A stretch of 6,520 nt of DNA. It comes from JANNVZ01 sp031418455. Lineage in GTDB: Bacteria; Bacteroidota; Bacteroidia; Flavobacteriales_D; Sanyastnellaceae. Shown here piece by piece: positions 1 to 6,418 of the stretch (within the stretch, counting starts at the first letter, position 1; each line of letters begins with the position of its first letter). A program made the translations under genes and the position numbers. The notes below the pieces were generated by a model. It saw only the letters and a program-made list of their open reading frames with translations, did no database searches and had not been told where the DNA came from. The stretch is from positions 1 to 6,520 of the forward strand of contig JANOXJ010000087.1 of NCBI GenBank assembly GCA_031418455.1, written 5' to 3'.

Positions 1-1076
1 AGCACATAGTTTTCTTCTACATACGCAAAGTATACATTCTGCATAGTAATGGCGCCTGCTGCATGGTCCAGTGTTTTGGTACCTTCGTCTTGTTGCGCTT
101 GTTGTGTGTCAAACAGTTTGAAAACACGCTCTGCATTTACCACTCCCATTTGCAACACATTAAAGTTGTCGGCCATTTGCCTTATAGGCCTGTACATCAT
201 GGTTATAAATGTGCTAAACTCCAGCAGCAAACCGGGAGTCATGCTGCCGCTAAGTGTTTCGTGCAGGCCCCACCATATCATGAGCGATACACTGGCTGCA
301 CTTAGCAACTCCACCACCGGAAAAAATATGCTGTATGCCCAAATGCCTCGTATGTGCGCATTGCGGTGCTCTTTGTTGATGGTATCAAATTTTTCTTTTT
401 CTTGTTTTTCTCTATTAAAAATTTGCACAATAGACATACCAGTTACGTGCTCTTGTATAAACACATTTATGCGTGCCACCTCATTGCGCACATCGTTAAA
501 CGATTTTTTTACGGCCATCTGAAATATACGTGTGGCGTACAAAAGCACAGGTATGGGTAGCAGCACTACCAATGTCATTTTCCAGTTTATGTAAAACATA
601 AAACCAATAATGACAATGAGCTTTAGCATGTCACGAGCTATGTCGAGCAAGCCCACACTAAACACTTCTGCCACACCATCCACATCGCTTATAAGGCGTG
701 TTACAAACTGGCCCACGGGTGTCTTGTCGAAATAGCTCATGCGAAAACGCAGCAAGTGCTTGTACAAATCAGACCGCATATCGAGTGTTACGGATTGTGC
801 TACTTTGTTGGCCAGTTGTGTTTGAAAATATTGGATAATGGCCTCAATAATAAGTACCACTACAAACCAGATAAACAAATTGCGCACACGCACAGTATCG
901 TTGGCAGGCATGGCCTGATCCAGTATTAGGCGCATTTGCTCCGGCCTTATCCAAACTATGCTGGCCAGCAGAACTACTAAACTAAGAGTAATAAAAAAAG
1001 GAATACGCTGCGGTTTGCCGCGCTTGTATAAGCGTGCAAAAATGGACCAGTCAAAAGCGTTGCCTTGTTTGCTCAT
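1..1076 (-). CDS. ABC exporter (MsbA-like), membrane domain plus start of ATPase domain; 3' end cut by window edge
   Basis: This is an ABC-type exporter half-transporter in which the membrane domain is fused to an ATPase domain; such proteins work as dimers in the inner membrane and export lipids, drugs or peptides. It translates from ATG at 1076 for 358 codons and leaves the window still open. Hydrophobic segments near residues 26-43, 66-84, 151-164, 167-184, 247-270 and 281-296 give the six helices of a type I exporter. Family signatures are YFDKTPVGQ (115-123), the coupling-helix stretch around residues 222-245, and the MMYRPIRQ segment after helix 6. The ATPase domain begins near residue 343 with NVYFAYVEENYV, where Tyr352 is the likely A-loop aromatic; Walker A, signature and Walker B lie outside the window. 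Its ATG follows the truA stop directly, so it is probably translated from the same message. The substrate cannot be told from sequence. Sure of family, not of cargo. Confidence 0.93.
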   Translation of the reverse strand, partial: MSKQGNAFDWSIFARLYKRGKPQRIPFFITLSLVVLLASIVWIRPEQMRLILDQAMPANDTVRVRNLFIWFVVVLIIEAIIQYFQTQLANKVAQSVTLDMRSDLYKHLLRFRMSYFDKTPVGQFVTRLISDVDGVAEVFSVGLLDIARDMLKLIVIIGFMFYINWKMTLVVLLPIPVLLYATRIFQMAVKKSFNDVRNEVARINVFIQEHVTGMSIVQIFNREKQEKEKFDTINKEHRNAHIRGIWAYSIFFPVVELLSAASVSLMIWWGLHETLSGSMTPGLLLEFSTFITMMYRPIRQMADNFNVLQMGVVNAERVFKLFDTQQAQQDEGTKTLDHAAGAITMQNVYFAYVEENYV

Positions 1077-1967
1077 TTATAAATTGTCGAAACCCAATCG
1101 GTTGCCTTTGGGCACCATACCATTGTAAAGCGATTTTCTTACGCCTTGTTCATTTACAGAATAATCTAAGTAAGGATATTTTACCTCCGTAAGGTGGAGG
1201 CCTTGTGGCGCAAAACTAGCGCCTGCAGCTATGCGTGTGTGGCTTTGCAGCACCTCTTCAAACTGCGCCACTGTCATTTGTCCGCGGCCTACTTTTACAA
1301 GTGTTCCCACCACCGCGCGCACCATGTTGCGCAAAAATCGATCAGCTGTTATATGAAATACCAAGTGCCCATTCTTTACCTCCCACTCTGCCCTGCGCAA
1401 ATCGCAAATGGTAGTTTTTTGTCCGCCACCTGCTTTGCAAAATGTAGCAAAGTCAGTTTCCTTAAGCATGAGTGCAGCAGCCTCGTTCATCTTGTCCACA
1501 TCTAGCGGCCAGGTGTATAAGGTAGAAAATGCATGTATAAAAGGATTGCGCTGCTGGTGTATATGATACTCGTAGCTGCGCTCTATAGCATCAAAACGGG
1601 CGTGTGCTTTGGTGTGCACAGGTATTATTTCGTACACGCCTATGTCCCATGGCAGCATGTGGCTTAGTTTAAAAAACATATCGGCCATGTCGGGTATACC
1701 ATTCTCTACATTGAAGTGAAGGTAAAACTTGTCGGCATGCACGCCAGTGTCGGTGCGGCCGCAGCCTATGGTAATTACTTTTTCTTGCTTGAGCAATTTG
1801 CCCAATGCAGTTTCTATTTCGGCCTGCACGCTGTGGCCATTTATTTGGCGCTGCCAGCCATGGTACTTGCTACCGTCATAACTAATGTGTAAAAAATAAC
1901 GCGGCCAAAGCCAATGCTCAGGCTTCTCCACTTCCGCATTTACTTCATCCACTATTTCTTCCGACAT
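1077..1967 (-). CDS. truA: tRNA pseudouridine(38-40) synthase TruA
   Basis: TruA converts uridines 38-40 in the anticodon stem-loop of many tRNAs to pseudouridine in the cytoplasm. The 296-residue product has the full family layout: YDGSKYHGWQRQ (30-41), the catalytic loop GCGRTDTGVHA with the nucleophile Asp73, the ARFDAIERSYEYHI segment whose Tyr132 matches the conserved active-site tyrosine, RFLRNMVR (210-217), and the C-terminal AGASFAPQGLHL segment (249-260). The length is slightly over the usual 245-270 because of an acidic N-terminal leader of about 21 residues and a short tail. The ATG at 1967 is the only ATG before the conserved core and is preceded by AAGGAA six bases upstream, which supports it. 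It is the first gene of a likely two-gene unit with the ABC exporter, whose ATG abuts its TAA. Very sure of identity. Confidence 0.97.
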   Translation of the reverse strand: MSEEIVDEVNAEVEKPEHWLWPRYFLHISYDGSKYHGWQRQINGHSVQAEIETALGKLLKQEKVITIGCGRTDTGVHADKFYLHFNVENGIPDMADMFFKLSHMLPWDIGVYEIIPVHTKAHARFDAIERSYEYHIHQQRNPFIHAFSTLYTWPLDVDKMNEAAALMLKETDFATFCKAGGGQKTTICDLRRAEWEVKNGHLVFHITADRFLRNMVRAVVGTLVKVGRGQMTVAQFEEVLQSHTRIAAGASFAPQGLHLTEVKYPYLDYSVNEQGVRKSLYNGMVPKGNRLGFDNL

Positions 1968-1973
1968 GATATT

Positions 1974-1979
1974 TTCCTT
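1974..1979 (-). promoter_or_regulatory. Shine-Dalgarno-like site of truA
   Basis: Read on the minus strand this is AAGGAA, six bases before the truA ATG at 1967. The position and match fit a ribosome binding site and help fix the longer N-terminus. It stands out because the other starts in this window lack such a site, as is common in Bacteroidota. Confidence 0.4.
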
Positions 1980-2090
1980 TTTCTATAAAATATGCTTTAT
2001 ATAGCCAATAAATAATCAACAAAACTTAATCTACTAAATACAAAACAAATATGCCTTGTTTGCACCCAGTGGCTATTTGTGGCGAATTTA

Positions 2091-2115
2091 CCATGTATGG
2101 CTACATATTTGTAGC
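2091..2115. repeat. Two adjacent short palindromes, possible operator
   Basis: CCATGTATGG (2091-2100) is a 4+2+4 inverted repeat. It is followed with a one-base overlap by GCTACA-TATT-TGTAGC (2100-2115), a perfect inverted repeat with six-base arms. They lie in the middle of the divergent promoter region, where a dimeric regulator could bind; the second one also overlaps a -7-like box. The arms are short enough that chance is possible, and no regulator gene is in view. Confidence 0.35.
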
Positions 2116-2146
2116 AGTATTAAAAAATCAGAGTGAACCATTCTTA

Positions 2147-2154
2147 TACCTTTA
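2147..2154 (+). promoter_or_regulatory. Putative -7 box of the lipoprotein gene
   Basis: TACCTTTA matches the Bacteroidota -7 consensus TAnnTTTG at all but the last base and lies 15 bases before the ATG at 2170. No TTTG -33 box is found at the expected distance, and the leader would be only about ten bases, so this is a weak call. Confidence 0.3.
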
Positions 2155-2169
2155 CTTTTTTTATTTCTA

Positions 2170-2955
2170 ATGAAATTTAAAACCATTTCTATCATAAGTC
2201 ATATAAAATCGGTAAGCCTACTTTTAGCTGCTACTTGGCTGCTAGCCTCGTGTACAGTAACCAGATACCAAAGAGTAGAAACGGCATGGAGCAAAAAGAA
2301 AGATGGCGAAATGCCCACTTACTACACACCTGACTCGCTATTGAAAATAAGCTACAACCTGTGGGAAGAAGGTGGCAAGGTGAAATGCAAAATAGAAAAC
2401 CGAGGCACTAACAATATTTTTATAGTACCCTACTATACTGTGGATATAGTACAATTAAATGATACTTCTGCTATAGCGGACACCCTGCAATGTGTGGTGC
2501 GCGACAGCACAGGCCGCAGGAGTATAAGACCCACCGACTTAATGGAACTTATAACCGAAGGAATAGATATACCCATACCGGCCAAGGGAAGTATGTACTT
2601 AAATACTACTTACATAAACCAATACACTGATTTTAACTATGACACTAACAACCCCGCTGCTGTAAAGTCTGTATTCTATGGCCCTGACCAAGCGCCTTTT
2701 AACTTTACCAAACAAATAGCTTACGTGAGGCCTGGCGAAACGGATATTACTGTAACCAAACACAGCTTTTATATAAACTTTATATACCCATATACCTACA
2801 TAGCGCGGCTGAATAAAATACCTGAGACAAAGCGCACACCCAACTCGTTTTACTTGCTGAGTAAAAGAACAGGCCCACTCACCTACATAGGTGCTGGTGC
2901 GGCTTTTATTGGGGTAATAATTCTTAGCGCATTGGGCGAAAGCGATAGTCAATAA
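2170..2955 (+). CDS. Uncharacterised outer-envelope lipoprotein with C-terminal hydrophobic segment
   Basis: I do not recognise a named family. The 261-residue product starts with a basic N-terminus, a hydrophobic stretch (14-25) and a lipobox LASC, so Cys28 should be lipidated after signal peptidase II cleavage. No acidic run follows the cysteine, so there is no sign of the surface-export signal known from some Bacteroidota lipoproteins. The body looks beta-rich. The order SYNLWEEGG (61-69), KIENRGTNNIFI (74-85), IPIPAKG (134-140) and a late aromatic strand region (198-211) recalls small Bacteroidota lipoproteins whose N-terminal half is an Ig-like sandwich, but this is from memory of the pattern. 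Residues 236-255 form a glycine- and alanine-rich hydrophobic segment that could be a membrane helix, odd for a protein already anchored by lipid. An in-frame stop at 2134 bounds the start, and the ATG at 2170 gives a complete signal peptide. ATA is a frequent isoleucine codon, as in the glycosyltransferase downstream. Confidence 0.85.
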   Translation: MKFKTISIISHIKSVSLLLAATWLLASCTVTRYQRVETAWSKKKDGEMPTYYTPDSLLKISYNLWEEGGKVKCKIENRGTNNIFIVPYYTVDIVQLNDTSAIADTLQCVVRDSTGRRSIRPTDLMELITEGIDIPIPAKGSMYLNTTYINQYTDFNYDTNNPAAVKSVFYGPDQAPFNFTKQIAYVRPGETDITVTKHSFYINFIYPYTYIARLNKIPETKRTPNSFYLLSKRTGPLTYIGAGAAFIGVIILSALGESDSQ

Positions 2956-2956
2956 G

Positions 2957-2988
2957 CCCAGTGTGGGATTATAAAACGCTTTATTTTT
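2957..2988 (+). terminator. Weak hairpins and T-run after the lipoprotein gene
   Basis: Directly after the stop codon are CCCA-gtg-TGGG (2957-2967) and then ATAAA-acgc-TTTAT (2971-2984) running into a T-run ending at 2988. Both stems are short (four and five pairs), so this is a possible but weak intrinsic terminator between the lipoprotein gene and the glycosyltransferase. The rest of the gap up to 3092 holds no gene. Confidence 0.3.
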
Positions 2989-3041
2989 AGGTCAAATTTT
3001 CAATCTTTTTCACCAAAGTGCTTTTCTACCTCTAATTATTC

Positions 3042-3049
3042 CATCTTTG
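3042..3049 (+). promoter_or_regulatory. Putative -7 box of the glycosyltransferase gene
   Basis: CATCTTTG matches TAnnTTTG at seven of eight positions, with a T-rich stretch TTTT (3022-3025) sixteen bases upstream in place of a -33 TTTG. It lies 43 bases before the predicted TTG start. It suggests that the glycosyltransferase can be transcribed independently of the lipoprotein gene. Confidence 0.35.
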
Positions 3050-3092
3050 TGGCTTTGTAAAAATTTATCATCAAAACAAAACCTCGAATACC

Positions 3093-4613
3093 TTGACAGA
3101 AAATTTTGACATCTGGTACCACCTTTCTATAGTGGCCATATTCCTTTACGGATGCTTTCTTATTTTTCTTTTTATATACAGCCTGGTGCAGCTAAATCTG
3201 GCTATACAGTATGTAAAAATGCGCTGGGCCAGAGCCAAAAAACCAATTATAGCGGATGCTGACCTACCTGTGGTGACAGTGCAACTGCCTGTGTACAACG
3301 AGCTGTATGTGGTGGAGCGCCTTATAGATGCTGTGTGCGCTTTTGACTACCCTAAAGACAAACTGGAAATACAAGTGCTGGACGATAGTACTGATGAAAG
3401 TTTTGACGTGGCTGCACGCAAAATAGCCGAAAAACAAAAAGAAGGCATAGATATAAAACACGTAAAACGCCCAGAGCGCAAGGGTTTTAAAGCAGGTGCA
3501 TTGGCTTATGGCCTGGATATATGCCGCGGAGAATTCACCGCCATTTTTGATGCCGACTTTGTGCCGCGCAAAGATTTTCTAAGACAAACCATTCCTTTCT
3601 TTTTTGTAAGCGATAAAATAGGTGTGGTACAAACCAAGTGGGAACACCTGAACGAAGACTACTCTCTGCTTACACGCCTGCAAGCCTTTGGGCTTGATGC
3701 ACACTTTACCGTGGAGCAGGTAGGCCGCAACTCATCGCACCACTTTATAAACTTTAATGGCACCGCAGGTGTGTGGCGCAAAAAAACCATATACGATGCA
3801 GGTGGCTGGGAAAGCGATACTATAACTGAGGACTTAGACCTTAGTTACCGCGCTCAGCTAAAGCACTGGGAATTTATATACCTGCCTGAAATAGGTTCGC
3901 CCTCTGAACTACCGGCTGAAATGAATGCGCTAAAGGCACAACAGTTCCGCTGGACCAAAGGTGCTGCTGAGTGCACAGTGAAAAACATGCCCAAGCTATT
4001 GGCCGCCAAAGACCTTACTGTGGGACAAAAAATACACGGTGCATTTCACTTAATGAACTCCGTAGTGTTCTTGTGCATACTAGGCACCTCGCTGCTGAGT
4101 GTGCCTATGCTAATGATTAAAACCAACTATGGCAACCTGGCTATTTGGTTCAATGTAGCCAGTGTGTTTATGATTAGCTTTTTCTTTCTTGGTTTCTTCT
4201 ACTGGGTGTCGAGGCCCGATGCGTCCTTCTTCAAAAAATTTGGGCGCTTTATATGGGAGTACCCCACATTTTTGGCTGTAAGTATGGGCCTTTCGTTGCA
4301 CAATGCTATAGCCGTTATAGAAGGATTTACAGGTAAAAAATCGGCCTTTGTGCGCACACCAAAATTTGCCATTAGTGGTAAAAAATCTGGCACATGGAGC
4401 GACAAAAAATACCGCGCTATTAAAGTATCGCCACTTACCGCATTTGAGTTTTTACTGTTCCTTTATTTCAGTTTTGGTATAGTGTACGCTTTTGCATTTA
4501 CAGGCAAGGCACCCGATTACGAACGCGATTTTGGTTTGCTTCCATTCCACATTATGCTCACTTTAGGCTACGGATTTGTTACGTTTTTCTCTTTGAAACA
4601 CGCACGGTCGTAG
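3093..4613 (+). CDS. Membrane glycosyltransferase family 2, cellulose-synthase-like
   Basis: This is a processive-type GT2 enzyme that should use a nucleotide sugar in the cytoplasm to build a polysaccharide and pass it across the inner membrane. After an N-terminal helix (about 11-36) come QLPVYNE (64-70), the UDP-binding LDDS with Asp97/Asp98, DAD (153-155) as the DXD metal site, TED (245-247) with the likely catalytic base Asp247, and QQFRW (283-287), the QxxRW acceptor motif. All key residues are present. Further helices lie near 318-341, 350-371, 388-408, 447-469 and 482-500. Its 506 residues lack the PilZ domain of BcsA, and no bcsB, bcsZ or bcsC-type partner is nearby, so the product need not be cellulose; a glucan or mannan is possible. 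The start is TTG at 3093: an in-frame stop lies at 3033-3035, no in-frame ATG lies between, and the first internal ATG (residue 43) would remove the first helix. A small secreted-protein gene follows after 27 bases. Confidence 0.93.
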   Translation: MTENFDIWYHLSIVAIFLYGCFLIFLFIYSLVQLNLAIQYVKMRWARAKKPIIADADLPVVTVQLPVYNELYVVERLIDAVCAFDYPKDKLEIQVLDDSTDESFDVAARKIAEKQKEGIDIKHVKRPERKGFKAGALAYGLDICRGEFTAIFDADFVPRKDFLRQTIPFFFVSDKIGVVQTKWEHLNEDYSLLTRLQAFGLDAHFTVEQVGRNSSHHFINFNGTAGVWRKKTIYDAGGWESDTITEDLDLSYRAQLKHWEFIYLPEIGSPSELPAEMNALKAQQFRWTKGAAECTVKNMPKLLAAKDLTVGQKIHGAFHLMNSVVFLCILGTSLLSVPMLMIKTNYGNLAIWFNVASVFMISFFFLGFFYWVSRPDASFFKKFGRFIWEYPTFLAVSMGLSLHNAIAVIEGFTGKKSAFVRTPKFAISGKKSGTWSDKKYRAIKVSPLTAFEFLLFLYFSFGIVYAFAFTGKAPDYERDFGLLPFHIMLTLGYGFVTFFSLKHARS

Positions 4614-4640
4614 TTAACCAATGTTCTAATCACAGCTATC

Positions 4641-5006
4641 TTGAGAATAAAATTAGCTATTCTATTATTATTAATTGCACAGGCGTTCATATGCCATGCG
4701 CAAAGCGATACGAAATTGTTAACCCTATTTTGCAATCATGGCGACACGGTTTCTTTTCAGGATTTAGTTAGCTGCCATAAATTGAGCACAGGATTAGGTG
4801 ACAATGTAATAATGTCATTTCAAATTACCATTGTTCATGATGGTGTACTGAAGGAATACACCCAAAATGGCAATGAGATTAGTCAATCAGTTATGGATGA
4901 GATTGGCAAGTGGAAGCCAAGTAAAATTTTTATTGAAAATGTAATGGTTCAATACTTTGAATTTTCATTAGTTTCAAGTCCTGTAACGGTAGCTATGACT
5001 TATTGA
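4641..5006 (+). CDS. Small secreted protein, paralogue of the gene at 5171; GldM C-terminal-like pattern
   Basis: No function is known to me. The 121-residue product has a signal peptide (basic start, hydrophobic 5-17, cleavage probably after CHA at 18-20), so it should be periplasmic or secreted. The mature part has Cys31 and Cys45, spaced as in the paralogue at 5171-5548 and able to form a disulfide. A beta-like half follows with SFQITIVHDG (59-68), NGNEIS and KPSKIFIENV. That order recalls the C-terminal domain of GldM/PorM, the type IX secretion and gliding motor protein, but this is a pattern judgement. The start must be TTG at 4641: the frame is bounded by the glycosyltransferase's own TAG at 4611, no ATG or GTG lies between, and the signal peptide begins here. 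It sits 27 bases after the glycosyltransferase and is probably co-transcribed. Isoleucine is ATT in 8 of 11 cases, unlike the neighbours. Confidence 0.75.
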   Translation: MRIKLAILLLLIAQAFICHAQSDTKLLTLFCNHGDTVSFQDLVSCHKLSTGLGDNVIMSFQITIVHDGVLKEYTQNGNEISQSVMDEIGKWKPSKIFIENVMVQYFEFSLVSSPVTVAMTY

Positions 5007-5170
5007 TCTAGAATTTCATTCATGCAAACTATACATTGTGTTTCCTTGTAAAAAGAATAATTTGGTAGTGTTGTAGTTATGCCAATGTAAAATGTGGATT
5101 TAAATATTATTCTCTTTCATACATTTGATAACGTAATTTTTTTATTTCTCCATTAAAAAATATCAAAGTC
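5007..5170 (+). promoter_or_regulatory. Intergenic region with a good Bacteroidota promoter box before the second small secreted gene
   Basis: TACATTTG at 5120-5127 is an exact match to the -7 consensus TAnnTTTG, with ATTTA (5098-5102) about 17 bases upstream as an imperfect -33 element. Transcription would start near 5134 and give a leader of about 37 bases, rich in A and T and without a Shine-Dalgarno site. This is the best promoter candidate in the window and implies that the second paralogue has its own promoter. No gene or clear terminator is seen in the rest of the gap. Confidence 0.5.
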
Positions 5171-5548
5171 ATGAAAACATTAAAAACCTTAGCTCTTATG
5201 CTAGTGCTTAGTGCACCTATAAGTGTGCTTGCGCAAAAGGCTATGCTGTGCAATTTTGATAAAACAGTAAGTTGGGCTGAACTAAAAAACTGCCATGAAT
5301 TTACAACAGGCCTGGAGAATACACCCATAACCAGTTATGTCATTACACTTGCATGCCCCACCAAAGAAGGTGATGACAAGGGATACACTTTTATGGAATA
5401 TCAACTTACCTGCAACGCGCTAAGCGAAGACGTATTAAATCAAATAGAAAAAAGTAAGCCCGATAAAATATTTTTAGAAAAAATAATAGCGCAAGTGGAC
5501 GGCAAGCCCAAAGAGCTAAATCCCATTACCCTATTACTTACATATTGA
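5171..5548 (+). CDS. Small secreted protein, paralogue of the gene at 4641; GldM C-terminal-like pattern
   Basis: I do not know a function for this 125-residue protein. It has a clear signal peptide (MKTLKTLALM start, hydrophobic 7-20) with cleavage likely after VLA (19-21), leaving Gln as first residue. Cys27 and Cys41 keep the 14-residue spacing of the paralogue, within shared LxCN and NCHEFTTGL-like segments. By hand alignment from the first cysteine about a third of residues are identical, ending in matching KPDKIF and a final Thr-Tyr; this copy carries about eight extra residues (around 64-75, with Lys, Gly and Asp) in what looks like a beta hairpin. Two more cysteines (about 62 and 82) occur only here. 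The back half resembles the GldM/PorM C-terminal domain, as an inference. ATG at 5171 begins a complete signal peptide and follows an exact -7 box by 43 bases. Isoleucine is ATA in 6 of 8 cases, like most of the window. It is convergent with pyrF. Confidence 0.8.
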   Translation: MKTLKTLALMLVLSAPISVLAQKAMLCNFDKTVSWAELKNCHEFTTGLENTPITSYVITLACPTKEGDDKGYTFMEYQLTCNALSEDVLNQIEKSKPDKIFLEKIIAQVDGKPKELNPITLLLTY

Positions 5549-5549
5549 A

Positions 5550-5584
5550 AGCTGCAAGCGAAGAATTAGCGCAGCTATATTTTC
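5550..5584. terminator. Possible shared terminator between convergent genes
   Basis: AGCTGC (5550-5555) and GCAGCT (5571-5576) are perfect six-base arms around a 15-base loop, followed by ATATTTTC on the plus strand. The hairpin begins two bases after the stop codon of the small secreted gene and lies 45 bases beyond the pyrF stop. It could end transcription from the plus strand; the loop is long and the T-run short, so this is tentative. Confidence 0.35.
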
Positions 5585-5620
5585 ATTTGAACAATTTGTA
5601 AACTAATGCAAAAAGCAAAA

Positions 5621-6418
5621 TTAAATCTGGCCAAGTAGCGCGGCCATTTCTTGCTGCATACTCAAAGCCTCTTGCCTTGCTGCAGCGGCAAAATCAGCCA
5701 CCGAATTAGACGCATATAAAATACTACGCGATGCATTAATGAGCAGGCCACAGTCTTTGTTCATACCATACTTGCACACCTCGATAAGGCTGCCACCCTG
5801 AGCTCCCACACCGGGCACCAGCAAAAAATGGTTGGGCACTATTGCACGCACAGCAGCCAACATATCAGCGCGGGTTGCTCCTACTACATACATAGTATTT
5901 TCATCAGTACCCCAGGTAGAAGATGTGCGCAGCACCGTTTCAAAAAGTTGGGAGTTGCCCACCGGAAGCATTTCAAAGTCTTGCGCACCGGGGTTAGAGG
6001 TGAGTGCCAGTATAATGGCCCACTTGCCGGGGTGTTGCAAAAATGGCTGCACCGAATCGCTGCCCATATATGGCGCCACCGTTATACTGTCGAAGGCGTA
6101 GGTATCAAAAAAAGTTTTAGCATAATAGTTAGAGGTGTTGCCAATGTCGCCCCGCTTAGCATCGGCTATGGTAAAATGGCTGTGGCCTATGTACTGCACA
6201 GTTTCTTGCAGCAAGTGCCAACCCTCTGCCCCAAGACATTCGTAAAAAGCTATGTTGGGTTTGTAGGCCACACACAAGTCGCGCGTGGCATCTATTATGG
6301 CCTTATTAAAATCTAACATAGATATGCCTACCGGAATTTTAGCCGGGTCGGTATCTAAACCAACACACAAAAACGACTGGCGCTGGTGAATTAACTGGAT
6401 GAGTTGCTGGCGTGTCAT
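5621..6418 (-). CDS. pyrF: Orotidine-5'-phosphate decarboxylase (type 2 subfamily)
   Basis: PyrF catalyses the last step of de novo UMP synthesis, decarboxylation of orotidine 5'-phosphate, as a cytoplasmic TIM-barrel dimer. The 265-residue product carries the family's landmarks in order: FLCVGLDTDPAKIP (16-29) at the first strand, YKPNIAFYE (52-60), the catalytic DAKRGDIGNT with Asp86, Lys88 and Asp91 (85-95), APYMGSDS (115-122), VPGVGAQGG (201-209) and NASRSILYAS (228-237), where Gly and Arg231 bind the phosphate. Length and the VGLDTDP form fit the longer type 2 subfamily found in Bacteroidota, actinobacteria and others rather than the about 235-residue E. coli type. The ATG at 6418 matches the usual start of relatives (MTRQQLIQLI). 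No clear ribosome binding site is seen, and the gene stands alone in view. Very sure. Confidence 0.97.
   Translation of the reverse strand: MTRQQLIQLIHQRQSFLCVGLDTDPAKIPVGISMLDFNKAIIDATRDLCVAYKPNIAFYECLGAEGWHLLQETVQYIGHSHFTIADAKRGDIGNTSNYYAKTFFDTYAFDSITVAPYMGSDSVQPFLQHPGKWAIILALTSNPGAQDFEMLPVGNSQLFETVLRTSSTWGTDENTMYVVGATRADMLAAVRAIVPNHFLLVPGVGAQGGSLIEVCKYGMNKDCGLLINASRSILYASNSVADFAAAARQEALSMQQEMAALLGQI

Larger units (their letters stand above)
1968..2169. promoter_or_regulatory. Divergent intergenic region between truA and the lipoprotein gene
   Basis: This AT-rich 202-base gap separates two divergent genes and must hold both promoters. No open frame worth calling is present. For truA, the minus strand shows TAAGTTTTG (2028-2020), one base longer than the Bacteroidota -7 box TAnnTTTG, with TTTG at 2049-2046 seventeen bases further upstream; this is only a near match. 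For the lipoprotein gene see the box at 2147-2154. A second near match, CATATTTG at 2104-2111, overlaps the palindrome at 2100-2115. Promoter assignment is inference. Confidence 0.4.

Noticed and set aside
49..560. Plus-strand open frames opposite the ABC exporter
   Set aside because: They are shadows of the minus-strand exporter, whose translation shows clear family motifs; their own products are low-complexity and without recognisable features.
2599..2952. Minus-strand frame of 117 codons within the lipoprotein gene
   Set aside because: The plus-strand frame has a lipobox signal peptide and local codon bias; the reverse product has no recognisable feature.
4614..4640. Terminator or promoter between the glycosyltransferase and the first small gene
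   Set aside because: The 27 bases hold no hairpin with T-run and no -7 box.
5828..6316. Plus-strand open frames opposite pyrF, up to 162 codons
   Set aside because: They lie fully within pyrF on the other strand, which has all catalytic motifs; no start signal or protein features support them.
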